DNA from: JAWPMV01 sp038527215
GTDB lineage: Bacteria; Bacteroidota; Bacteroidia; J057
DNA length: 64,000 nucleotides
Assembly (NCBI GenBank): GCA_038527215.1
Contig: JBCBGC010000014.1
Span: 1-64,000, forward strand
Reading direction: 5' to 3'
A program made the translations under genes and the position numbers. Positions 1 to 6,542 of the stretch are shown here, one piece after another (position 1 is the stretch's first letter; every line of letters begins with the position of its first letter). The notes under the pieces were generated by a model. The model saw nothing but the letters and a program-made list of their open reading frames with translations, was not told where the DNA came from and made no database searches.

Positions 1-157
1 CTTTATTAGCCTTGCTTGGGCTGGCGACCCTGGCCGCAGCGGTTATGTCCTCCATCGACTCTTCCATTTTGTCCGCCAGCTCTCTATCGGTCTGGAATGT
101 CTATCGCCCTTTGATCAAGCCAGACGTACAAGATCAGGACCTGGCCAAACTCATAAA
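1..157 (+). pseudogene. Displaced C-terminal fragment of the choline-transporter-like gene
   Basis: Read on the plus strand from base 3, this piece encodes the segment that should follow residue ~359 of the neighbouring symporter. After the shared AAVMSSIDS it continues SILSASSLSVWNVYRPLI, a classic late-helix motif of the high-affinity choline transporter branch of the sodium:solute symporter family. It then runs into the opposite repeat arm and soon stops (by 215). It has no start of its own. I read it as the true continuation of the minus-strand gene, present here in flipped orientation. The rest of the C-terminus lies outside the window or is missing from the assembly. Confidence 0.75.
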
Positions 158-220
158 AAGAGTCGATGGAGGACATAACCGCTGCGGCCAGGGTCGCCAG
201 CCCAAGCAAGGCTAATAAAG
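1..220. repeat. 63-bp perfect inverted repeat (fold-back) at window edge
   Basis: Bases 1-63 are the exact reverse complement of bases 158-220, with a 94-base centre (64-157). Both arms are coding sequence of the same transporter gene, so this is not a transposon end. The left arm is cut by the window edge, so its true length is unknown. The plus-strand reading of the centre continues the family's conserved motif, while the minus-strand gene runs out of frame there. A fold-back assembly chimera is the simplest explanation; a real inverted duplication is possible. Confidence 0.95.
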
Positions 221-1235
221 GCGTGGTCAAATGTTGAAAGACATAGGGCAACATACTGGCGGCATTTTCCGGTCCTTCGAGTCCCATGGCGCCCCAGTCC
301 GTGACTCCGCCGATCATCCCGATCATGGCCGCCGGAATGGCGATGAGGATGCAGATGAATCCAGCGGCAATAGAAAGCCACATGGCGGTTTTTTCATCTT
401 TGGCGGCCAGCACCCGTTGGAAATAGACCTGCCAGGGAATGCCCCCAAAAATCAGTAAGAGGGCATAATCCCACCAGTTCCAATAGGCATTTCCCATGCT
501 GGCATAGTCGGGGAAAGGAGAAGCAGCTGAACCATGGAGGGCCTCATAAGCCTCCCACAATGGCGCGATCCCGCCTACACTCATCAAAGCTACCGGGGCC
601 ACAACGAAGAGCCCTATTCCCAACATGATCAGCTGCACCACATCGGTGTAGGCCACAGACCGTAGGCCCCCTACCATGGTGTAAATAATGGCCACTGCCG
701 CTGAAGTGATGATAGACACCTCGGTACTGAGTCCCAGAATAATCGCAAAGGTGGTGCCCAGGGCCGTAAGAATGGCCGCAATCCAGAATATCTCTCCCAT
801 CACTGCCGGTAGAAAAAAAAAGCCCGTGGCCCGGTGTCCATAACGCTGACTGAGGGGGTCCAACATGGTTCTGAAGCGGAAGCGCCGCATTTTTCGGGCA
901 AAAAACAAGCCTCCAATGATCAGACTTAAAGCATATCCCCAGGGAGCCTGTACCCACACTAAACCCTGAGAAGCAGCGTATTCCGCGGTACCGTTGATAT
1001 ATCCGCCCCCAATCCAGGTTGCAGCCATGGTCAGCACAGCAATCCAGAGGGGTAGCTTGCGTCCGGCGAGGAGAAAGTTGTCGGTCTGCTGCTCGCCTTC
1101 CCGCTTGCCAGCCCAAACCCCCACCCCAAAAATCAGCAGATAAAATACCAGGACCACCAGTAAGCCGGGCCAATACAGGTCGGTTAGCCAAACTGCCAGA
1201 AACAGACCAGCCCCAGCCAGAAGGGTGGCGATCAT
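84..1235 (-). CDS. Choline-transporter-like sodium:solute symporter, 3' end disrupted
   Basis: Multi-pass inner-membrane Na+/solute symporter (SSS family), closest in pattern to the CHT-type choline transporters. The N-terminus has a hydrophobic helix, then KREGEQQTDNFLLAGRKLP, the usual loop before helix 2, and WIGGGYINGTAEYA follows. I start at the ATG at 1235 because it begins a helix and leaves room for the divergent gene at 1334; an in-frame start further out at 1340 would overlap that gene. Genuine homology ends at about base 158, inside the fold-back repeat; the last ~25 residues (158 down to 84) are nonsense from the flipped segment. Choline is favoured as substrate because the divergent neighbour is phosphatidylcholine synthase, but proline or another quaternary amine cannot be excluded. 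Confidence 0.8.
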   Translation of the reverse strand: MIATLLAGAGLFLAVWLTDLYWPGLLVVLVFYLLIFGVGVWAGKREGEQQTDNFLLAGRKLPLWIAVLTMAATWIGGGYINGTAEYAASQGLVWVQAPWGYALSLIIGGLFFARKMRRFRFRTMLDPLSQRYGHRATGFFFLPAVMGEIFWIAAILTALGTTFAIILGLSTEVSIITSAAVAIIYTMVGGLRSVAYTDVVQLIMLGIGLFVVAPVALMSVGGIAPLWEAYEALHGSAASPFPDYASMGNAYWNWWDYALLLIFGGIPWQVYFQRVLAAKDEKTAMWLSIAAGFICILIAIPAAMIGMIGGVTDWGAMGLEGPENAASMLPYVFQHLTTPLLALLGLATLAAAVMSSIDSFYEFGQVLILYVWLDQRAIDIPDR

Positions 1236-1333
1236 GAGGAGCCGATTATGAAGGAGAAATTGTTTAATCAAAATGAAGGCAGGGTTTTTTAAATTAAGGC
1301 AAATTAAACTTCTTTGTCCAAACCTCCTTTTAT

Positions 1334-2035
1334 ATGGCAAAAATTGCGGCCTGGGGCGTACATGTCTTTACTGCCTCTGGATTACTCGCCGGCTTTATGG
1401 CCCTGATCAACATTGGAGAAAAGGACTGGCAAGAGGCCTATCTATGGTTGATGTTGTGTTTCGTGATTGACGGGGTCGATGGGACCCTGGCCCGGCGTTT
1501 TCGGGTGCGGGAAGTCTTGCCCCACATGGATGGGAAGAACATAGACTATGTGATTGATTTTGCTACCTATGCGATTATCCCTGCTTATTTCTTTTATATG
1601 GCTGAGATGGCTCCGGGCATCTGGATGTATGTATGCCTGGGCTTGATCCTGCTTTCTTCGGCCTTGTACTACGGCAAGACTTCTATGGTGGCCGAAGAGC
1701 AATTCTTTGTGGGATTTCCTGTGCTGTGGAACCTCCTGGTCTTCTATGCATTTTTTGTTCTGGATAATCAGATATGGTTGAATGTAGCCATTGTCATGGT
1801 ATTTGCGGTCCTGCATTTTGTGCCGATGAAATACGCCTATCCCAGCCGGGCCCGTCAGAATTTCTGGCTGCATTTATCTGCCTCGATAGCATTTTTCATC
1901 GGGGTAACCGTCATCCTATTGGCCTACCCACGAAAAATTCCGGGCCTTGATTGGCTCATGCATGCCATAGGCTTGTATTTTATGGGAATGGCCATTGCAG
2001 ATACCTGGTTCAGAAAAGCTGTACCCACTGCATGA
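1334..2035 (+). CDS. pcs: Phosphatidylcholine synthase (CDP-diacylglycerol:choline)
   Basis: Integral membrane enzyme that condenses CDP-diacylglycerol with free choline to give phosphatidylcholine and CMP. The CDP-alcohol phosphotransferase signature is complete: D49-G50-x2-A53-R54, then twelve residues, G67-x3-D71-x3-D75. The twelve-residue spacer is the variant described for bacterial Pcs, in contrast to the eight or nine of PgsA/PssA. Length (233 residues) and about seven to eight hydrophobic helices fit the family. The gene is divergent from a choline-transporter-like symporter, with about 100 bases between starts, which supports choline as substrate. It is followed at 61 bases by the PrsW gene on the same strand. 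A serine or inositol phosphotransferase is the alternative, disfavoured by the spacer. Confidence 0.88.
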   Translation: MAKIAAWGVHVFTASGLLAGFMALINIGEKDWQEAYLWLMLCFVIDGVDGTLARRFRVREVLPHMDGKNIDYVIDFATYAIIPAYFFYMAEMAPGIWMYVCLGLILLSSALYYGKTSMVAEEQFFVGFPVLWNLLVFYAFFVLDNQIWLNVAIVMVFAVLHFVPMKYAYPSRARQNFWLHLSASIAFFIGVTVILLAYPRKIPGLDWLMHAIGLYFMGMAIADTWFRKAVPTA

Positions 2036-2096
2036 GATTCCATTTCTCACCTGAAAGGCTGCTCTTCTCTGAGGGCTTTTTCGTAACTTGGACCCG

Positions 2097-2885
2097 ATGG
2101 AGTGGATGAAATTAATCGCTTTGGCGTTGGCCCCTGTAATCTTTCTCTTCACCTTCGTTTACCTGAAGGATGAATATGAGAAAGAACCACTCAAATATCT
2201 GTTGATCACCTTTTTTTTGGGAGCGGCTGTAGCCTGGATTATTTGGAGATTGGGCATGGCTGCCAGCTATCTGCCTTCCTATGCAGAAGTGCAAGACCAG
2301 TGGTATGGATTTTTCTTCTATTTCCTGGATTGGATAGGGGATCGGTCTTCCTGGGCAGGCATGATTCTTCACACCTTTATCGTGATAGCAGCGGTAGAAG
2401 AAGGGGGCAAATACCTGGTCCTGAGGTGGTACAACTACCCTCACAAAGAATTTGACGAACCCTATGACGGCATCATGTATGGGGTGGCCGTATCGCTGGG
2501 CTTCGCCGCCGTGGAAAACCTGCTCTTTGGCTACTACCGTCCTAACGGGACAGAAATTCTCATGTTCCGCATGTTTACGGCGGTGCCAGCTCACGCCATG
2601 TTTGGAGTGATCATGGGGTACTATGTAGGGAAGGCAAAATTTGGCAAGGAGGGAAAAAGTCCGTTGGTATTGCGCATGCAAGGTCTGGCGGGTGCCATCC
2701 TCTTCCATGGGCTTTACGATGTTTTTCTGATTAACCGGGGCTGGCAGTTTTTACCCGTTTTAGCTTTTTTGGTGTTGGGTCTGGGGATCAGTCTTTCCCG
2801 TCATGCCATGCGCCTGCATGCGGATATTTCTCCCCATAAAGATGTCCCTAATTCTGATCCCCCTCAGCCTCCCATTGCTTCCTGA
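2097..2885 (+). CDS. PrsW-family intramembrane metalloprotease
   Basis: Polytopic membrane protein of 262 residues from the ATG at 2097; a TTG nine bases earlier is the other option. Hallmarks of the PrsW group (glutamic-type CAAX-protease-like fold) are all present: EEGGK at 101-105 (ExxxK-type), VENLLF with E140-N141, HAMFG with H166, and FHGLYD with H204. In Bacillus, PrsW makes the first cut in the anti-sigma factor RsiW; the target here is unknown. A proline-rich polar tail follows the last helix. Its stop overlaps the start of the next gene by one base, so the two are very likely co-translated. No anti-sigma gene lies beside it; the nearest candidate is 25 kb away. Confidence 0.85.
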   Translation: MEWMKLIALALAPVIFLFTFVYLKDEYEKEPLKYLLITFFLGAAVAWIIWRLGMAASYLPSYAEVQDQWYGFFFYFLDWIGDRSSWAGMILHTFIVIAAVEEGGKYLVLRWYNYPHKEFDEPYDGIMYGVAVSLGFAAVENLLFGYYRPNGTEILMFRMFTAVPAHAMFGVIMGYYVGKAKFGKEGKSPLVLRMQGLAGAILFHGLYDVFLINRGWQFLPVLAFLVLGLGISLSRHAMRLHADISPHKDVPNSDPPQPPIAS

Positions 2886-3664
2886 TGCGCATGTCCCTGG
2901 ATGAACTTCGAGAATTTCTGCTGCTCAAGCATGATCAGTTTAATCAAGCTGATTTCATTCCTGATGACCCGGTATCTATTCCGCATCGGTTTGACAAAAA
3001 GGAAGACATAGAGATTGCGGGTTTTTTTAGTGCCCTGATCGCCTGGGGAAGACGCAATATGATCATCCGGAATGCCAACCGCCTCATGGAGATCATGGAA
3101 CAGCAACCCTTCCAATACGTGATGGAGGCCTCTGAAAATGAGCTTTCCAGGTTGGAGGCTTTTGTCCATCGTACCTTCAATGGGCAGGATGCCAGAGGGC
3201 TGGTGTTATCCCTGCGTAGGGTCTATGCGGAACATGGAGGATTGGAAGGCATTTTTTCTCAGGGCGTAAAAGCGCAGGATGGGGATGTAAAGGGAGGCAT
3301 TCTCCATGCCCGCGAGAAACTCCTGGCTAGTCCCGAAATTCTGCCTCGTACCCATAAGCATGTAGCCAACCCCGCCAAGGGCTCTTCGGCCAAGCGCATC
3401 AATATGTTTTTGCGCTGGATGGTGCGGAAGGATAAAAGAGGGGTAGACTTTGGCTTATGGGAGGGCATCGGCATGCACCAACTCATTTGCCCCCTGGATG
3501 TACACACCGGTAATGTGGCCCGAAAGCTGGGGATTCTCGATAGAAAGCAAAACGATTGGAAGGCCGCCGCAGCTTTGACGGAGACTCTGAGAAGGCTGGA
3601 TGCCGATGATCCCGTAAAATTTGATTTTAGCCTATTTGGCCTGGGTGTGGTGGATGGCTTCTAA
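2885..3664 (+). CDS. TIGR02757 (DUF2400) family protein
   Basis: Soluble 259-residue protein recognised as the TIGR02757/DUF2400 family, common in Bacteroidota and of no assigned biochemical role. Typical family stretches are FFSALIAWGRRNMIIRNANR, KRINMFLRWMVRKD, and LICPLDVHTGNVARKLGIL towards the C-terminus. The pattern of helices and the PLDVH segment recall helix-hairpin-helix DNA glycosylases, but I see no clear catalytic residue and do not claim that activity. The ATG at 2885 shares one base with the upstream stop, indicating translational coupling to the PrsW gene. Confidence 0.85.
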   Translation: MRMSLDELREFLLLKHDQFNQADFIPDDPVSIPHRFDKKEDIEIAGFFSALIAWGRRNMIIRNANRLMEIMEQQPFQYVMEASENELSRLEAFVHRTFNGQDARGLVLSLRRVYAEHGGLEGIFSQGVKAQDGDVKGGILHAREKLLASPEILPRTHKHVANPAKGSSAKRINMFLRWMVRKDKRGVDFGLWEGIGMHQLICPLDVHTGNVARKLGILDRKQNDWKAAAALTETLRRLDADDPVKFDFSLFGLGVVDGF

Positions 3665-3874
3665 AAAGCCCCGCTAGGTCAGACAGTTTTTTTCCCTCTT
3701 TAGGCTAAAAAAATCCTTTTTAGAGCAGAAATATGCCAAATCCCTGAAGGGAATTTTCCTATTTAAAACATTAATAGGCAGATAGTTCTTTAATAATGAG
3801 GAGGCTATGCCACTGGCTATAGCTTATCACTGTAAAGAATCTCTATTTACCTGAACCAAAAACCAAGCTACCCT

Positions 3875-4735
3875 ATGCAACGCTTTTTTACCACAAGAAG
3901 ACCTTTATTATTGGGGCTGTCCCTCTGCCTGGCCCTCGCTTTTGTCGCCCATGATTTGATTTCCCGCTCAGGAGGCGCTCCTGATGGAAGGACCGGTGCA
4001 CCCGGAGATCTCACCTGCCAGAATGGCTGCCACAGTACCTTTGCGCTCAATGCAGGTTCGGGTGGCGTATCCATCAGCACTACTATTCCGGAAACGGGTT
4101 ACATTTCCGGCACTACCTATCAGGTAACCATTACCGCCAAGGAACAGGGAATCTCCAAATTTGGATTCGGAGCGCTGGCCCTTGATAATACGAACAACGC
4201 AGGAATTGGTACGGTTACCATCACCGATGCCGACAACACTCAGGCTTCCAGTGCCGGAGGAAAAGAATACATTACCCATACTGCGGCAGGCAACGCTGGA
4301 GGAACGGATTCCCTCAGCTGGACCTACGATTGGACCGCTCCGGCTCAAGGTACCGGTGGCGTTACCTTTTATGCGACGGCCGTAGCCGCTAGCCAAACCA
4401 ATGGCAACAAGGATGATAACGTATATTCTTCCAGCGTAGCCATTACGGAAAGTGTGACCAACTCCCTGGAATTCCTCTCTAACATTGATGAAATCAAGCT
4501 CTTTCCTACCCTGGTAAGCGACCGCTTTAAGGTTGAATTGCAAGCAGGTGCCAGTGTGGACTTCGAATTGAGCGTGGTGAATAACCAGGGACAGATTGTC
4601 CATCAGATGAACCGGGTCCTGGCACCAGGCTTCTTCGATTATGCGGTTTCTACGGTTGACTGGGCTGCCGGCATGTACTATGTCCGGATTCGCAGCGACA
4701 AAAGCCAGGGATTTGAGAAGATCATCGTCAGATAA
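3875..4735 (+). CDS. Secreted choice-of-anchor V domain protein with T9SS sorting domain
   Basis: Exported 286-residue protein. A signal peptide (positive MQRFFTTRR then a Leu-rich core) is followed by GGAPDGRTGAPGDLTCQNGCH, where the GxTGAPG block and the paired Cys plus His are characteristic of the reeler-like 'choice-of-anchor V' domain. A beta-rich domain of Ser/Thr/Asn-rich strands spans ~60-190. The last ~75 residues form a T9SS type A C-terminal domain (IKLFPTLVSDRFKVEL early, GMYYVRIRSDKSQGFEKIIV at the end). It should be cut and anchored or released at the cell surface. Cys-x3-Cys-His is one residue too long for a standard haem c motif. A stem-loop terminator follows at 4802. Confidence 0.8.
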   Translation: MQRFFTTRRPLLLGLSLCLALAFVAHDLISRSGGAPDGRTGAPGDLTCQNGCHSTFALNAGSGGVSISTTIPETGYISGTTYQVTITAKEQGISKFGFGALALDNTNNAGIGTVTITDADNTQASSAGGKEYITHTAAGNAGGTDSLSWTYDWTAPAQGTGGVTFYATAVAASQTNGNKDDNVYSSSVAITESVTNSLEFLSNIDEIKLFPTLVSDRFKVELQAGASVDFELSVVNNQGQIVHQMNRVLAPGFFDYAVSTVDWAAGMYYVRIRSDKSQGFEKIIVR

Positions 4736-4801
4736 AAATATAAGTTGTGTGTGCGTTAAAGGCCCCTACACTTGATTAGCTTAGGCTGTGTAGAGCCAAT
4801 C

Positions 4802-4832
4802 TTGCGGCTGCCAAAGCAGCCGCAAATTTTTT
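4802..4832 (+). terminator. Rho-independent terminator after the choice-of-anchor V gene
   Basis: A perfect 10-bp stem (4802-4811 with 4816-4825), loop CAAA, followed by ATTTTTT. It sits 67 bases after the upstream stop codon. The T-run overlaps the -33 region of the next promoter. Confidence 0.85.
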
Positions 4833-4858
4833 GATCGAACTTTTTTTGTGTAATTTTG
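4830..4858 (+). promoter_or_regulatory. Predicted promoter of pncB (Bacteroidota type)
   Basis: TTTG at 4830-4833 and TAATTTTG at 4851-4858 with 17 bases between match the Bacteroidota primary sigma pattern (TTTG at -33, TAnnTTTG at -7). The start codon follows at 4906. Prediction from pattern only. Confidence 0.55.
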
Positions 4859-4905
4859 ACACAAATTCATTTCACCGCCGTATACCTAAGCAAAAATCTT
4901 TCAAC

Positions 4906-6345
4906 ATGGCGATCTTACCCCAAAATTTCAGCTTGCTCACCGACCTGTATCAGTTGACGATGGCTTATGGATACTGGAAGGAAAAGCGGGAGGAAGAAGA
5001 GGCGACTTTTCACCTCTTTTACCGAAAGCCGCCCTTTGGCGGGAGCTATGCGCTGACGGCAGGCTTACAGCAAGCGGTGGAATTCATTCAAAACTTCCAC
5101 TTGAGTGAAACCGAGTTGAGTTATCTGCGGGGATTGCGGGGAAATGATGGGCAGCCATTGTTCGAGGAGGCCTTCCTGACTTATCTGGCAGATCTTCGGT
5201 TTGAGGGAAATCTTTGGGCGATGCCAGAAGGGTCTCTGGTGTTTCCCCATGAGCCTATTTTGCGGATAGAGGGCAGACTGCCTATTTGTCAATTACTGGA
5301 AACGCCTTTGTTGAACATCATTAATTTTCAAACCCTCATTGCTACCAAGGCCAGCCGGATAAAACAGGCCGCCGGGGAGCAAGCCGTGTTGGAATTTGGC
5401 TTGCGGCGGGCGCAGGGCATGGATGGAGGGCTTTCCGCTAGCCGGGCTGCCTATATTGGGGGCTGCTCCGCTACCTCTAATGTATTGGCAGGGCAATTTT
5501 TCGGCATCCCTGTCAAGGGGACCCATGCCCATAGCTGGGTGATGTCCTATGAAGACGAAGCGGAAAGTTTTGAGGCTTATGCCCGAGCTATGCCCAACAA
5601 CTCCATTTTACTGGTGGATACCTATGATACCCTGGAGGGAATTCGGAAGGCTATTGGCGTAGGAAAAAAGCTGGAAAGCGAAGGCTATGCGTTTGGTGGC
5701 GTAAGGCTGGATTCCGGGGATTTGGTGCGTCTGAGTATAGCTGCCCGGGAGATGTTGGATGCGGCTGGCCTGCCAGAGGCTGCGGTCGTGGCCAGCAATG
5801 ACCTGGATGAGTTTCGGATTCAAGCTCTGAAAGCCCACGGCGCTAAGATTGATGTATGGGGAGTAGGGACGCGCTTGGCGACGGCTTATGATCAGCCTGC
5901 GCTGGGCGGGGTGTATAAACTGGGAGCCATCAGGACCCCTGGCGAGGCATGGCGGTATAAGCTCAAACTTTCTGAACAGGAAATAAAGATTTCTAACCCG
6001 GGCCGCCTGATGGTAAAACGATATCAGGTAAAGGGGCAATGGGTAGGAGATGTCATATATGATGAGGCTTTGGGCATGAATGGCAAGCCCGAAGGGATTC
6101 CAGCCGAGGCAGAGGCTCAGGACGTTCTGGTTCCCGTTTTGCAGGCGGGAGAAGTTGTGTTTCCCTTTCCCAAACTAGCTGATATACAGGCACGGGCGAA
6201 AGAAGCCTTGCAAGGTTTGCCTGTAAGGATGAAATCGCTGACGGCCCCAGCAAGTTCTCCCGTCTCTCTTGCGCCCTCCCTTGCGGAGAAGAAATCCATC
6301 TTAGTTAAAGAAGCACGGGGTCAGCGGGTCTCCCAGCCATACTAA
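4906..6345 (+). CDS. pncB: Nicotinate phosphoribosyltransferase
   Basis: Cytoplasmic enzyme of the Preiss-Handler NAD salvage route: nicotinate + PRPP (+ ATP) to nicotinate mononucleotide. Family landmarks run in order: LLTDLYQLTMAYGYWK at the N-terminus, FGLRRAQGMDGG, KGTHAHSWVMSY (H207 and H209), LLVDTYDTLEGI, GGVRLDSGDL, and WGVGTRL. At 479 residues it has the usual length. I start at ATG 4906, which begins MAILPQNFSLLTDLY; the frame is open upstream to a TTG at 4831, but that would add an unrelated leader lying in the terminator. The C-terminal ~40 residues are a less conserved Ser/Pro-rich tail. It is monocistronic by appearance, with its own promoter and a terminator just upstream. Confidence 0.93.
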   Translation: MAILPQNFSLLTDLYQLTMAYGYWKEKREEEEATFHLFYRKPPFGGSYALTAGLQQAVEFIQNFHLSETELSYLRGLRGNDGQPLFEEAFLTYLADLRFEGNLWAMPEGSLVFPHEPILRIEGRLPICQLLETPLLNIINFQTLIATKASRIKQAAGEQAVLEFGLRRAQGMDGGLSASRAAYIGGCSATSNVLAGQFFGIPVKGTHAHSWVMSYEDEAESFEAYARAMPNNSILLVDTYDTLEGIRKAIGVGKKLESEGYAFGGVRLDSGDLVRLSIAAREMLDAAGLPEAAVVASNDLDEFRIQALKAHGAKIDVWGVGTRLATAYDQPALGGVYKLGAIRTPGEAWRYKLKLSEQEIKISNPGRLMVKRYQVKGQWVGDVIYDEALGMNGKPEGIPAEAEAQDVLVPVLQAGEVVFPFPKLADIQARAKEALQGLPVRMKSLTAPASSPVSLAPSLAEKKSILVKEARGQRVSQPY

Positions 6346-6429
6346 AACAGAACAGGTTAGTTTTCCGACGATAAATTCACTTTTTCCAGCCTTTTACCCC
6401 ATAAATTCCTTTTTTCTTACGGTTATCCT

Positions 6430-6437
6430 TAACTTTG
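6430..6437 (+). promoter_or_regulatory. Predicted -7 box (TAACTTTG) for the SBBP/beta-helix gene
   Basis: TAACTTTG followed by C is an exact match to the Bacteroidota -7 consensus, about 105 bases before the ATG at 6543. No good -33 TTTG is visible, so this is only a half-supported promoter. Confidence 0.4.
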
Positions 6438-6542
6438 CAGATGGACTTTTCATTAGGTCCACATTACAGGTCAATACATCTTCTTGATTGGGAAAAGCAC
6501 TAGTCTTTAATTTTAAATAGCCTGGTGTAAAGAATTTGTCCT

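Noticed and set aside
1..220. Invertible phase-variation switch at the first inverted repeat
   Set aside because: Both arms are internal coding sequence of one gene and neither orientation restores a full protein, and no recombinase is near, so a fold-back artefact is preferred.
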